Below are positions 54,183 to 63,716 of a stretch of DNA of 64,000 nucleotides, piece after piece. A program made the position numbers and the translations under genes. Within the stretch, counting starts at the first letter, position 1, and every line of letters starts with the position of its first letter. Under the pieces are notes generated by a model. The model was given only the letters and a program-made list of their open reading frames with translations, searched no databases and was not told the DNA's origin. Origin of the DNA: Proteobacteria bacterium UBA7415. Its GTDB lineage: Bacteria > Pseudomonadota > Gammaproteobacteria > Arenicellales > Arenicellaceae. The stretch covers positions 124,001 to 188,000 of the forward strand of contig DKML01000016.1 of the NCBI GenBank assembly GCA_002470515.1. Reading direction: 5' to 3'.

Positions 54183-54833
54183 CTAAAACACTAACCAAAT
54201 AATCGGAGCAAGTAACATTAGACCGATGCTGGCTAATAGAGACACTACCACCGCTAGTGCGAAAACGGGATTGGCCAAAAGCGCTATTCCACTCACGGTG
54301 TCGAAGACCATCTCAAGCCCATCGGTTTTGCGTAGCTGTCGCACGCTGCTTAGTAAACTAAAAACGCCTTTAGGTTCTTTAAAAGAGACTTCGCGCATTT
54401 GCACAAGCGCCGAGCCTATAGCGTTATCGTCATCCGTGGCAATTTCTGCCATTTCTTGGGGAGCGTCAACTAACTGCCGAATAACGGTCCAGAAAACAAA
54501 CCAAACCAGCAAAGGTAATACGAAAACGCCAATCTTCACGATGTTCCACCAAAGCAATCCATCTGGCGTATACAGTTTAAAACCAATAGCGGCTACCGAG
54601 CAAGCAGCTATAAGCAACACCGTGGTGACCATAAACTCTAACTTGGTCGCCACTACCGCAACTTGCTGTACCCATTCACTTAGCAAGTCCAGCAGGTCTT
54701 CATCCTCGGGCGCCGACACAGCCTGTTGATTAGTTTGGGCCTCCAGTGTATTGATTTGGGGAGCCTGATTATTCTCTGCGGCTTCCTGTTTGTTGCCTTC
54801 GGTTTGCAGTTTTTTAGAAGGTGTCGTTTCCAC
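54183..54833 (-). CDS. Hypothetical membrane protein with a Gln/Glu-rich N-terminal tail
   Basis: A 216-residue protein. The first 45 residues are hydrophilic and rich in Gln, Asn and Glu. Four hydrophobic segments follow (about residues 67-86, 94-113, 175-195 and 198-216), with a soluble loop between the second and third. The C-terminus is hydrophobic to the last residue. I do not recognise it. It lies 12 bases after the DHH gene on the same strand and 38 bases before the holD-like gene, so it may belong to that operon. Confidence 0.6.
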   Translation of the reverse strand: METTPSKKLQTEGNKQEAAENNQAPQINTLEAQTNQQAVSAPEDEDLLDLLSEWVQQVAVVATKLEFMVTTVLLIAACSVAAIGFKLYTPDGLLWWNIVKIGVFVLPLLVWFVFWTVIRQLVDAPQEMAEIATDDDNAIGSALVQMREVSFKEPKGVFSLLSSVRQLRKTDGLEMVFDTVSGIALLANPVFALAVVVSLLASIGLMLLAPIIWLVF

Positions 54834-54844
54834 GCCTTAGGGTC

Positions 54845-55810
54845 TCACGCGTAGTACGATGACAGCACGTCGATAAAGTGTGCTAATTGTTGCTTAGGTA
54901 ACTCGTTGATACCCGCTGCCGCTGCGCGACCGCCGCCACTTGCAAACTGCCGACACACTTCGTCAGCACCCTGTTTATTATTCAGCGGCGCACGAACACT
55001 AATCAGATAATGATCTGCATCTTTTTCGGTTACCACAGCATGGGCACGGTCTGGCGCTCGGTTAGCGAGTTCATTTCCGAACACGCCACTGACGCGTCGC
55101 GCCCATGTTGTATCCGGAAGAATGTAGACGGCCGCTGAATCACTAATCGACTCTGCAGGCGTTTCAACCGCTTGACGCATATCAGCATGGTAACCCGCCT
55201 CTAGAATCTTATACGTTCGCTCATCTTCACGCATAAATTCATCGGGACTCTTATACAAAGACGTTCGCCGAAAAAGATCTGCTGGGTCAAAAAACAAGTC
55301 GTCTATACTGGCGCCGTATCCGTTGTAATTTAGATATACACCAAGCTTCTGTAACACTTTAAGATGCGCTGGAGTGAGTTCCGACTTCTTTGCAAGTTCT
55401 ATCGCACTCTTTGCCAAATTATCGCCATAGGTGCCAACCACAGCCCACCTTAAATAGGCGCTGTTTAGATGCTGGTTAATGAGCAAGCTAGTACAAACGT
55501 TAGGCGCAATATTAACTAAGCTAACGAGATTTGGGTGATTAGGAAGATCACCTGTGTAGTGATGGTCACAATAAAAAACGTGAGCTCCCTGACCAAGAAT
55601 AGTCAATAGCTCCTGCTTATTCTTATCCATCGAGACATCTAACACTGTAACGACATCGCCAGATTCAACGCGATCGACGATCTTAGATAAAAGGTTAATG
55701 TCTCTCTTAACCCCTGTCACGAGCACGCTATCAACCTTGTGATTGAGACGCAATTGAGTTAAGGCGCAGATGCCATCGGCATCGCCATTAAAACAGTCAA
55801 AATAGGTCAT
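54845..55810 (-). CDS. DHH-family phosphoesterase
   Basis: A 321-residue DHH/DHHA1 protein. The metal motifs are FNGDADGICALTQL near residues 6-19, VLDVSMD and CDHHYTGDLP near 80-90. The C-terminal DHHA1-like GGGRAAAAGINEL is also present. Members hydrolyse small nucleotide phosphodiesters or short RNA (nano-RNase, cyclic dinucleotides), but this subgroup is not well defined. The start overlaps the ArsC-like gene stop by four bases (ATGA), so they are co-translated. Confidence 0.85.
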   Translation of the reverse strand: MTYFDCFNGDADGICALTQLRLNHKVDSVLVTGVKRDINLLSKIVDRVESGDVVTVLDVSMDKNKQELLTILGQGAHVFYCDHHYTGDLPNHPNLVSLVNIAPNVCTSLLINQHLNSAYLRWAVVGTYGDNLAKSAIELAKKSELTPAHLKVLQKLGVYLNYNGYGASIDDLFFDPADLFRRTSLYKSPDEFMREDERTYKILEAGYHADMRQAVETPAESISDSAAVYILPDTTWARRVSGVFGNELANRAPDRAHAVVTEKDADHYLISVRAPLNNKQGADEVCRQFASGGGRAAAAGINELPKQQLAHFIDVLSSYYA

Positions 55811-56178
55811 ACTAACAACTCACTCCATTCCTCGGGTTTAAACCCTACTGCACCCTTCACTTGACTATTGCCCCCAAGTAGCAAGAAAGGTCGTTTTATT
55901 AGCATACCGTTGTTGACGAGTAACTCAATGGCTTGCTGTGTAGAAAGTGCCGGCAAACGATCTTTAATAGCCAACTCGCGATACTGTATCCCTGACGTAT
56001 TAAACAGCTTTTTAATATTACCGTTATAAATTGCAAGCATCTGTTCGAGTTCCTGCGCACTAGGCGTTTGCTCAACGATGTTAATCAATTGTGCGTCTGC
56101 GCCTCGTTCGCGCAAGAATTTAATAGCCTGTTTGCAAGTACTGCATTTCGGATAATGGTAGAGTTTCATGGGCTTCAA
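55807..56178 (-). CDS. Spx/ArsC-family thioredoxin-fold protein
   Basis: A 123-residue member of the arsenate-reductase (ArsC) superfamily. The active segment YHYPKCSTCKQAIKFL has a CxxC pair; later parts are NTSGIQYRELAIKDRLPALS and LLVNNGMLIKRPFLLL. The second Arg of true arsenate reductases is less clear, so a YffB/Spx-like redox or regulatory role is as likely as arsenate reduction. It overlaps the DHH gene. Met 4 is an alternative start. No ars genes are nearby. Confidence 0.82.
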   Translation of the reverse strand: MKPMKLYHYPKCSTCKQAIKFLRERGADAQLINIVEQTPSAQELEQMLAIYNGNIKKLFNTSGIQYRELAIKDRLPALSTQQAIELLVNNGMLIKRPFLLLGGNSQVKGAVGFKPEEWSELLV

Positions 56179-56343
56179 TTGAAATTATTAATAGGCTGAG
56201 ATAACCCGAGCGATGTGTTCGCCTCACACAACGTCTGATTATAAACCCGCTAGGGAAATTTGGCATCTGTAACGTTACATGATTACATGAATACCGAATA
56301 AATGATCTTGCCTGACTAATATTAAAGACAACGATTTTAAAAC

Positions 56344-56374
56344 GCAAAAACGCCTTCAATCGAAGGCGTTTTGC
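56344..56374 (-). terminator. Bidirectional terminator between sat and the ArsC-like gene
   Basis: Stem GCAAAACGCCTTC / GAAGGCGTTTTGC with a four-base loop (one bulged A). T-rich arms allow function in both directions; here it ends the minus-strand sat transcript 84 bases after its stop. Confidence 0.88.
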
Positions 56375-56457
56375 TAATAGTAGTCCGGTTAACGCTCGAC
56401 TTAAGAAGTAAGTACGTAGATACCTCCTAAGCTGTTCGAGAACGAGCCCCGGGTGGA

Positions 56458-57666
56458 CTAACTATCTAGGCCTTGATAGTAGTCCATTAGGATTTGAGCC
56501 ACTTCTGGACGTGAAAACTCAGGTGGTGGTGCAATACCATTACCCAACAACTCACGGACCTTAGTGCCCGAAAGCAATACGAAGTCTTCGGGTGAGTGGT
56601 CTGGTGCATCACGCATCATCACTACCTTATCCAACTTTTTAGAGTACGCAGTATGATCTGCATTGTATATCTTGATCTCTAATGCGTCCGCAGGGACTTG
56701 CTCAGTGAAAATGGTCTGAGCGTCGAAAGCGCCATAATAGTCGCCAACCCCCGCATGGTCACGGCCAACGATAAGGTGTGTCGCACCCATATTTTGTCTA
56801 AATAGTGCGTGCAATACCGCTTCGCGCGGTCCTGCGTACAACATATCGAAACCGTAACCGGTAACCATTACAGAATTGCTAGGGAAGTAATGTTTAACCA
56901 TAGTACGAATAGATGCGTCTCGAACATCAGCTGGAATGTCACCCGCTTTCAATTTGCCTAATAGCATGTGCACTACACAACCCGTGCTGCCTGGCTCGCC
57001 AGTTTCTGCGTCGATATCGTTCATTGCCATGCGGCATAGTTCTTCGTGTGCGCGGTGCATAGGATTACGTGTTTGGAACGCAACCACGTTTGACCAACCG
57101 CGCTCTGAGATTTCATCTCGTATTTCTACCGCGGTTCTAAATGTATCGCCGAACTCTCCAGCGAAGTAACTAAAGTTTAAAACCTGGATAGGCCCTGCAA
57201 CCACATATTTACCTTGCGACAAAAAGGCACCAACACCCGGATGATTGGTGTCGGTGGTTCCGAATACTTGCTGCGCTATCAATTGGACTTCGTCATCAGT
57301 AAGAGTGTCAATCGCTGTTACCGTTTGCACAGCAATCACCGGATTGCCCGCGACATTGGGATCGGTTAAAGCAATTTTTTGACCTATTTCAAAATCAACA
57401 CTTGGCAATAAGTTCAATACAGGGACAGGAAAGAAAGTTCCATCCGTTGTGTGCATTGAAGTTGCAACTTCCAAGGCATCCGCCTTAGTCATGTAACCGG
57501 ATAGCGGAGTAAAGTAACCACCACCCATCATTACAGCATTGGCCGCCGTAGCAGAACTCACCAGCACATTGGTCAAAGCTGCACTTTCTTCAAGCACTCT
57601 GGCGCGTTCGCCAGAATCAGAAAGATACAAAGGTAGTAGTGCGTCGGCACCATGGGGTTTAATCAC
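56458..57666 (-). CDS. sat: Sulfate adenylyltransferase (homomeric ATP sulfurylase)
   Basis: Sat makes APS and pyrophosphate from ATP and sulfate; in sulfur oxidisers it can run in reverse. The 402 residues include the nucleotide motif VVAFQTRNPMHRAHEELCR near residues 193-211, HLIVGRDHAGVGDYYGAFDA near 295 and LSGTKVRELL near 370. This is the single-subunit Sat type, not CysD/CysN. The start is a GTG at 57666 with an AGGAG binding site. It follows cysC by 106 bases in the same direction. The link to the sulfur genes at 33-42 kb is metabolic only. Confidence 0.95.
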   Translation of the reverse strand: MIKPHGADALLPLYLSDSGERARVLEESAALTNVLVSSATAANAVMMGGGYFTPLSGYMTKADALEVATSMHTTDGTFFPVPVLNLLPSVDFEIGQKIALTDPNVAGNPVIAVQTVTAIDTLTDDEVQLIAQQVFGTTDTNHPGVGAFLSQGKYVVAGPIQVLNFSYFAGEFGDTFRTAVEIRDEISERGWSNVVAFQTRNPMHRAHEELCRMAMNDIDAETGEPGSTGCVVHMLLGKLKAGDIPADVRDASIRTMVKHYFPSNSVMVTGYGFDMLYAGPREAVLHALFRQNMGATHLIVGRDHAGVGDYYGAFDAQTIFTEQVPADALEIKIYNADHTAYSKKLDKVVMMRDAPDHSPEDFVLLSGTKVRELLGNGIAPPPEFSRPEVAQILMDYYQGLDS

Positions 57667-57772
57667 AACAAGCTCCTGAAAATTGTAGGGTTAACGTTTA
57701 GTTAAATATGTTTTTAAATAGCGCGTACTCACTCAGCTACAGCGCTATTGCTGCTTCTATTGCTTACCGGTT

Positions 57773-58396
57773 CTAGCGATAAAGAATTAGGTAACGGTGC
57801 TCTTGAAGATAGTTAAGAATGATCTCAACTTCGTCTTCCAAGGTCATTTCGTCTGTGTGCAGGACAATCTCGGGATCGATTGGTGCTTCATATGGGTCAT
57901 CAATACCAGTGAAGTTTTTAATCTCGCCTGCTCGTGCTTTTTTATAAAGGCCTTTTGGGTCACGTTCTTCGGCACACGCTAGTGCGCAGTCAACATGGAC
58001 CTCAATAAAGTTATATCCGCTGTCTTCATGCAATTGGCGCACAGTATCTCGGTCAGCACGGTATGGGCTAATAAAACTGTTAAGCGTGATTATGCCGGTA
58101 TCGCAATAGAGCTTTGATATCTCGCCAATACGCCGAATGTTCTCAGTACGATCTTCTTGAGAAAACCCGAGGTTTTTGTTGATGCCTAACCGGATGTTGT
58201 CGCCATCGAGTCGATAGCTCAACTTACCAAGCTTGTGCAACGCTTTTTCTACGGCTACCGCAATAGTACTCTTGCCACTGCCTGACAAACCAGTGAACCA
58301 CAATGTGGCGCCACGCTGGCCAAGACGATTAAAACGATCTGCACGAGTTACTTCACCATCATGCCAAACTACGTTATTTGCTACTTGCTGTGTCAT
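57773..58396 (-). CDS. cysC: Adenylylsulfate kinase
   Basis: CysC phosphorylates APS to PAPS. The 207 residues hold the P-loop [13 protein letters not shown] near residues 34-46, [31 protein letters not shown] and the lid [19 protein letters not shown]. 207 residues is normal. Upstream of sat; together they form an assimilatory sulfate activation pair. The upstream space has a threefold repeat. Confidence 0.96.
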   Translation of the reverse strand: MTQQVANNVVWHDGEVTRADRFNRLGQRGATLWFTGLSGSGKSTIAVAVEKALHKLGKLSYRLDGDNIRLGINKNLGFSQEDRTENIRRIGEISKLYCDTGIITLNSFISPYRADRDTVRQLHEDSGYNFIEVHVDCALACAEERDPKGLYKKARAGEIKNFTGIDDPYEAPIDPEIVLHTDEMTLEDEVEIILNYLQEHRYLILYR

Positions 58397-58429
58397 TGCT
58401 AATTACCTTTTTAAAAATTAATTTTGCTT

Positions 58430-58500
58430 GTCTGTTAGTTATTCAATTACTGGTCTGTTAGTTATTCAATTACAGCCTGTTATTTGTTCAATTACTGTTC
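58430..58500. repeat. Three imperfect tandem copies of a 22-24 base unit upstream of cysC
   Basis: The unit GTCTGTTAGTTATTCAATTAC starts at 58430 and at 58453; a third, more diverged copy follows (TGTTATTTGTTCAATTACTG). It lies 34 bases before the cysC start, between cysC and the TetR gene. It may be slippage or an array of sites. Confidence 0.75.
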
Positions 58501-58521
58501 TAAGGCTCATTTAAAAAAGTC

Positions 58522-59187
58522 CTAATATTCGGTTCCAATTTGCTGTGCAGAAAGTACACCGCGTAAAATAAGATTAGCGCACGATTCGGTCGTATCGAAC
58601 AAATCAATACTCTCGTCCCGAATCAAATTACCCCCCCACGCGTTACACAAACCAATTATCGAATACGCCGTAAAGTGCAAATCAATATCGGCGCGTAAAA
58701 CACCTTGCTCTACGCCCTCGCCTAAGGTCGTTTCTAACAACTGACGGTAGGCTGTTCCTAACTCTTTAAGACGACCACGCTTATCTTTAGATAAATACAA
58801 TCGCTGGTCGTTATGTACTTTCAGTGCATTGCTCTTCTGGCGGTAACGGCTCAAATGCGAAGACACAATCGAGTACATCTTGGCTTCAAAAGGTTGAGAG
58901 CGAGAGAATATTTTTTGCATCTGCGCAACATAATTCTCAAAACCGTACTCGCACACCTGACGAAGCGCTTCTTCTTTGGAACTAAAGTAGTAATACAAAC
59001 TACCCTGCTTTATGCCTAACTCACTGGCAATGTCTTCGGTAGTCGCACCATGAAAACCCTTATTCGCAAAAACAATTGCAGCCGCTTCAATTGCCAACAC
59101 CTTCTTTTTGGCATAACGCGTTTCACCCACTACAGAAGAATGGGCGGCGTTACTCTCAATCGAATGCTGTTGGGGTGACTGCGACAT
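58522..59187 (-). CDS. TetR/AcrR-family transcriptional regulator
   Basis: A 221-residue regulator when read from the ATG at 59187. The helix-turn-helix is AIVFANKGFHGATTEDIAS then ELGIKQGSLYYYFSSKEEAL (about residues 37-75). The C-terminal ligand domain is typical in length. A TATAAT box lies only about seven bases upstream of this ATG, so transcription may start at or near it (a leaderless mRNA). A perfect 26-base palindrome sits just upstream and is probably the operator. cysC and sat follow in the same direction, but control of them is unproven. A TTG at 59211 would fall in the palindrome. Confidence 0.88.
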   Translation of the reverse strand: MSQSPQQHSIESNAAHSSVVGETRYAKKKVLAIEAAAIVFANKGFHGATTEDIASELGIKQGSLYYYFSSKEEALRQVCEYGFENYVAQMQKIFSRSQPFEAKMYSIVSSHLSRYRQKSNALKVHNDQRLYLSKDKRGRLKELGTAYRQLLETTLGEGVEQGVLRADIDLHFTAYSIIGLCNAWGGNLIRDESIDLFDTTESCANLILRGVLSAQQIGTEY

Positions 59188-59193
59188 GCGCGC

Positions 59194-59199
59194 ATTATA
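59194..59199 (-). promoter_or_regulatory. TATAAT -10 box of the TetR gene
   Basis: On the minus strand TATAAT stands seven bases upstream of the ATG at 59187. The -35 region would lie inside or beside the palindrome, so a bound repressor would block the polymerase. Confidence 0.55.
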
Positions 59200-59212
59200 G
59201 ACAAAAAACAAT

Positions 59213-59238
59213 ATTTTTCTATAGATCTATAGAAAAAT
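59213..59238. promoter_or_regulatory. Perfect 26-base palindrome, probable TetR operator
   Basis: The half-site ATTTTTCTATAGA is followed by its exact complement TCTATAGAAAAAT. It lies 25-51 bases upstream of the TetR start. Perfect symmetry and location suggest autorepression. Confidence 0.85.
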
Positions 59239-59522
59239 TGTTGAAAATTTTATTTATCTTTATAAAACAATAGCTTATTTCTATATATCAATTGTTATTG
59301 GCTTGCAAGACATGGTTTTTACGTCATAGAAATGGATGGATTGATGGAAGAGAGCCTACAAACATAAGGGCATCGTAACTTTTACGTGGCAAAGGGTGCT
59401 CAGCTTTTAAGGCAAAGGAGCAGCAAAAGCTAAGACTCAATCCAGTTCCATTGGATCAAGCCTTGAGTATTATTGAAATGCTTAGTAGCTAGTTATTGAA
59501 AGGCCTAGCGGCTAAACAGCCA
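59239..59522. other. Intergenic region between TetR gene and tal
   Basis: About 280 bases, AT-rich, downstream of tal. No gene or clear terminator seen. Confidence 0.4.
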
Positions 59523-60455
59523 TTAGATGCGTGCAGAAATGAGCTCTTCGAGCTTAACTTGATCAGCCGCAAACGCTCTAATGCCTTGCGCAAGTTTTTC
59601 GGTCGCCATGGCGTCTTCGTTCTGCATCCAGCGAAACGCAGATTCATTTAGATCCAGCTTAGTCTGCGCTTCACTAGTTTGATCTGGATGTAACTGCCTC
59701 TCAAGAGCACCCTCATCCCCGCGCAACTCTTCTAAATAATTCGGGCCGATCGTTAAGTAATCGCAACCCGCAAGCGCCTCAATCTCTTGCATATTTCGAA
59801 AGCTTGCGCCCATTACGATGGTCGAATAACCATGCTGTTTATAGTAGTTGTAGATCTTAGTTACCGACACAACGCCGGGATCTTCTAACGGTGCGTATTC
59901 TTGTTGGCCGCCATTCGCTTTGTGCCAATCCAATATACGACCTACAAACGGTGAGATCAAAAACACACCTGCTTGAGCACACGCAACAGCTTGAGCAAAG
60001 CTAAATAGCAGTGTTAAGTTACAGTTGATACCTTCTGACTGTAATTGCTCAGCCGCGCGAATGCCTTCCCATGTCGAAGCAATCTTAATAAGGATTCGTT
60101 CCTTGGCAACGCCCCGTTCAGCATATAGGGCTATCAATTTACGTGCTTTTTCGATAGTTGCTTGAGTGTCAAACGACAAACGCGCATCGACCTCTGTAGA
60201 CACTCGCCCAGGAATGATCTTTAAGATTTCACAACCAACATCGACACCAAAATTATCAACGGCTTGCGACAGATCACCCTTGGACGCGTCAATTGCTCGC
60301 TGGACTAATTCTTGAAACGAGTCATCTTGCGCAACTTTCAATAACAATGATGGATTGGTCGTTGCGTCTTGTGGCTTATATTCGGCGATCGCATTAATGT
60401 CACCTGTATCGGCCACAACCACTGTCATTTCGCTCAATTGTTGAAGTTTGTTCAT
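59523..60455 (-). CDS. tal: Transaldolase
   Basis: Transaldolase of the pentose phosphate pathway moves dihydroxyacetone units via a lysine Schiff base. The active-site Lys is in [16 protein letters not shown] near residue 131. Also present are [10 protein letters not shown] near 35 and [25 protein letters not shown]. About 310 residues matches E. coli TalB. The ATG at 60455 has AGGAAA at the right spacing; the upstream ATG at 60461 is too close to it. Between parC and the TetR gene. Confidence 0.95.
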   Translation of the reverse strand: MNKLQQLSEMTVVVADTGDINAIAEYKPQDATTNPSLLLKVAQDDSFQELVQRAIDASKGDLSQAVDNFGVDVGCEILKIIPGRVSTEVDARLSFDTQATIEKARKLIALYAERGVAKERILIKIASTWEGIRAAEQLQSEGINCNLTLLFSFAQAVACAQAGVFLISPFVGRILDWHKANGGQQEYAPLEDPGVVSVTKIYNYYKQHGYSTIVMGASFRNMQEIEALAGCDYLTIGPNYLEELRGDEGALERQLHPDQTSEAQTKLDLNESAFRWMQNEDAMATEKLAQGIRAFAADQVKLEELISARI

Positions 60456-60533
60456 CGTCATTTCCTTTATTTAGCTAAGCCTATAAATTCTATTAAATTG
60501 TTATCCTAGTTAATGGTCGTTGAGCTAATAGTA

Positions 60534-62807
60534 TTAGTCGTCAAGCATTATGTCTTCTTGCGTAGCGGAGGCGGCTTCAGTGGTAATTGCTTTAACAGTC
60601 TGATAACCCTTCGGCAATTTTTTGCCGCGTTTTCCGCGTTCGCCTTTATACGCATCAATGTCCTGACCTTTTAAGCGCAAGTAACGCTTACCCGAATGAA
60701 TCAAGACATGTTGGCCCTTCTTAAAGATCGTTGCGCCCAATACGTACTCGTCGCGAGCCTTTAATAATTTGGACGGAATATTAATGAGCTTAACGCCCTT
60801 ACCCTTACCAAGCTCAGGCAACTCACTCACCGCATATATTGCCAAATAGCCCGCCGTCGTGACAACCGCAACAAAGTCATTTTCTAAATCGTTTACTTTA
60901 CTTGGCCGCAGTGCTTGCGCGCCTTTAGGAACACTCAGAGTTGCCTTACCCTTTTTATTCTTGGTGACCATGTCCTCGAGTCGGCATATAAAGCCATAAC
61001 CGGCGTCACTAAGAATCATGTATTGGTCTGCGTCTACTCCCATCATAACGGCAGTAAACGTTGCACCAGAAGGTGGTGCCACAGAGCTGGTCAGTGGTTC
61101 TCCCTGCCCGCGCGCAGAAGGCAGCTTATGCGCCGGTATACTGTAGGTTCGGCCGGTTGAGTCTAAAGCAATCAGAGCCTGGCTAGTTCGCCCTTGTGCG
61201 GAAGACAGATAGCTGTCGCCGGATTTGTAGTTTAATTCCTTTGGATCAATGTCATGGCCCTTAGCCGCTCTTACCCAACCTTGCGCCGATAACACGGCGG
61301 TAATAGGCTCGCTTGGAATAAGTTCACTCTGGTCAATTGCTTTGGCAGCCTCGCGGATGCGTAAGGGTGATCGGCGAGCATCGCCAAATTCAGCGGCATC
61401 GGCTTGTAATTCGTTCTTAACCAACGTTTTTAAACGTGCATCCGAACTCAACAAGAGCTCTAAGCGCTGGCGCTCTTTCTCCAACTCATCAAGCTCACCT
61501 CGAATCTTGATCTCTTCGAGTTTGGCTAATTGGCGTAATCGGATTTCAAGAATGGCTTCGGCTTGGCGTTCAGATATACCAAAACTGTCCATCAATGCTA
61601 ACTTGGGCTTATCTTCGGTTCGAATAATCGCGATGACTTCGTCGATATTCAAATACGCTACCAATAAGCCTTCTAAAATATGCAGCCGATCAACGACTTT
61701 GTCGTAGCGAAATTGCAAACGTTTACGAACTGTTTCAACTCGAAAGCTTAACCACTCCTTCAAGCACTTGCGTAGGTCATAGACATGAGGTCGGCCGTCA
61801 AGACCAATCATATTCATATTGACCCGATAGCTCTTTTCTAAATCTGTAGTCGCAAATAAATGGCTCATTAAGGCGTCGACATCAACTCGGTTCGAACGCG
61901 GTACAACCACTAATCGCATTGGATTGTCTTGGTCAGACTCATCGCGCAGGTCGCTCACCATGGGCAATTTTTTTGCCTGCATCTGCGCTGCAATTTGTTC
62001 TAACACCTTAGAACCCGATGCTTGATAGGGAAGCGCGTGAATAACTATGTCTCCGTCCTCTTTGGTATATAAAGCACGCTGACGAATCGAGCCATTGCCC
62101 GTTTCGTACATTTCTAAGATTTGCGCCCGAGGGGTAATGATCTCAGCATCACTGGCAAAGTCAGGGCCTTGAATAAAATCCGCTAGTTCACTCACCGTCG
62201 CACGAGGATTCTCCAACAAATGAACACATGCAGCCACAACCTCTCGCACGTTATGCGACGGAATATCAGTCGCCATACCAACGGCAATACCAGAGCCTCC
62301 GTTAAGTAGAATATTGGGAAGCCGCGCAGGCAAATTAACCGGCTCGTCCATGGTCCCATCAAAATTAGGCTGCCAGTCTGTAGTGCCTTGACCTAACTCA
62401 GACAATAAACTCTGAGCGTAGGGTGCCAAACGCGATTCGGTATATCGCATTGCAGCAAAACTCTTAGGATCATCAGTGGACCCCCAGTTGCCTTGGCCGT
62501 CGACTAAAGGGTAGCGGTAACTAAAAGGCTGAGCCATAAGCACCATCGCTTCATAGCAAGCGCTATCGCCGTGCGGATGATACTTACCTAAGACGTCACC
62601 TACGGTACGCGCTGACTTCTTATACTTGGCTGCGTTGTGCAACCCAAGCTCAGACATGGCGAAAACTATTCGCCGCTGCACTGGCTTAAGTCCGTCACCA
62701 ATGAACGGTAGTGCGCGATCTAAGATCACGTACATGGAGTAGTTTAAGTACGCCTTTTCCGCAAAGTCGGCTAAAGGCTGTTGTTCGATTACGTTGAGAT
62801 CACTCAT
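60534..62807 (-). CDS. parC: DNA topoisomerase IV subunit A
   Basis: ParC with ParE decatenates daughter chromosomes. The catalytic Tyr lies in [15 protein letters not shown] near residue 120. The quinolone-resistance segment is [16 protein letters not shown] (Ser and an acidic position near 80-84 are kept, Glu being E84-like). 757 residues is the normal ParC length (E. coli 752); the C-terminal beta-pinwheel (from about 500) is shortened relative to GyrA. parE is not in the window. Confidence 0.95.
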   Translation of the reverse strand: MSDLNVIEQQPLADFAEKAYLNYSMYVILDRALPFIGDGLKPVQRRIVFAMSELGLHNAAKYKKSARTVGDVLGKYHPHGDSACYEAMVLMAQPFSYRYPLVDGQGNWGSTDDPKSFAAMRYTESRLAPYAQSLLSELGQGTTDWQPNFDGTMDEPVNLPARLPNILLNGGSGIAVGMATDIPSHNVREVVAACVHLLENPRATVSELADFIQGPDFASDAEIITPRAQILEMYETGNGSIRQRALYTKEDGDIVIHALPYQASGSKVLEQIAAQMQAKKLPMVSDLRDESDQDNPMRLVVVPRSNRVDVDALMSHLFATTDLEKSYRVNMNMIGLDGRPHVYDLRKCLKEWLSFRVETVRKRLQFRYDKVVDRLHILEGLLVAYLNIDEVIAIIRTEDKPKLALMDSFGISERQAEAILEIRLRQLAKLEEIKIRGELDELEKERQRLELLLSSDARLKTLVKNELQADAAEFGDARRSPLRIREAAKAIDQSELIPSEPITAVLSAQGWVRAAKGHDIDPKELNYKSGDSYLSSAQGRTSQALIALDSTGRTYSIPAHKLPSARGQGEPLTSSVAPPSGATFTAVMMGVDADQYMILSDAGYGFICRLEDMVTKNKKGKATLSVPKGAQALRPSKVNDLENDFVAVVTTAGYLAIYAVSELPELGKGKGVKLINIPSKLLKARDEYVLGATIFKKGQHVLIHSGKRYLRLKGQDIDAYKGERGKRGKKLPKGYQTVKAITTEAASATQEDIMLDD

Positions 62808-62941
62808 GATGGGTCGTCAAAATAGTGGTAAAAAAGACCTACCTAAGAAGTAGACCATTTGCATAGGGGTAGTTTACTCCGTCTGCTAAACTTCGTGGTA
62901 AGCAATCTTAAACTTCTTCGCCTAAATTGGCGGTATTTCGC

Positions 62942-63460
62942 ATGAGCCTATCGCCATCTGCCCGTTTTGACCTAGAAACTCTCATCTCGGTCGCACAACC
63001 AAAAAGTTTACTATTCATTGGAGAGGTCCCTACAGACCTTGCGAGCGACTACGTCTTGCAACAATCGGTTCTCGGCGTTGACGTTATAATAGATAGAGCA
63101 AATCTTAGTGATGTAAACGCGATTCAAAAAAATGCACACACTCTATATGACCTTGCGATAGTGAGTGGCGTGCTCGAAAATCTAGAAAAGCCACAGGGGC
63201 GCCAATTATTGGCAAGCCTACGCGATAGACTTAGCCGGCAATATTGCGTACATGTTGCTATTGATAACCGAGATACCGTTAGCCAGTGGTCGCTAACCGA
63301 CTTTCTAAGCATGGCACTGGTACGAGTAAACACCTACTCGCTTAGAGACTCCTCATTTGTTCTTTTTAAGTACAGCATTGGTAGCTACAAGAGAACACCT
63401 GATTGGCTAAATGCTAACAACTGGGCCAACCCAGAATTATGGGGAAAGTACTGGTGGTGA
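62942..63460 (+). CDS. Conserved hypothetical protein, DUF6231-like
   Basis: A 172-residue protein from the ATG at 62942 (an upstream TTG at 62927 is less likely). It reads like a diverged class I methyltransferase fold: SLLFIGEVP near the start, DLAIVSGVLENLEK in the middle, and the end WLNANNWANPELWGKYWW. The Trp-rich C-terminus is typical of the DUF6231 family, found near core genes in gammaproteobacteria. It is divergent from parC. Confidence 0.7.
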   Translation: MSLSPSARFDLETLISVAQPKSLLFIGEVPTDLASDYVLQQSVLGVDVIIDRANLSDVNAIQKNAHTLYDLAIVSGVLENLEKPQGRQLLASLRDRLSRQYCVHVAIDNRDTVSQWSLTDFLSMALVRVNTYSLRDSSFVLFKYSIGSYKRTPDWLNANNWANPELWGKYWW

Positions 63461-63716
63461 TCCAACTAGATCACAATTCTCGCTTACCGTGTTCAGCCAT
63501 TATTTCGTCCAAGTTTTCGCATAGCTTTCGACTGAATTCTGTTCACAATTTAAGCTCAAGTCACAAAACAATGTACGACCCAAAAAGCACATGCTAATAT
63601 CGCCAAAACGACCTCTAGCCGTTTCGATATAGGAACGAGTTATGCCGTGACAACGAACGCCAAAACGCTTTAGTGTTGTCTACCAGCTAAAGCCTGGCGC
63701 AGTAGAAGACTTATAT

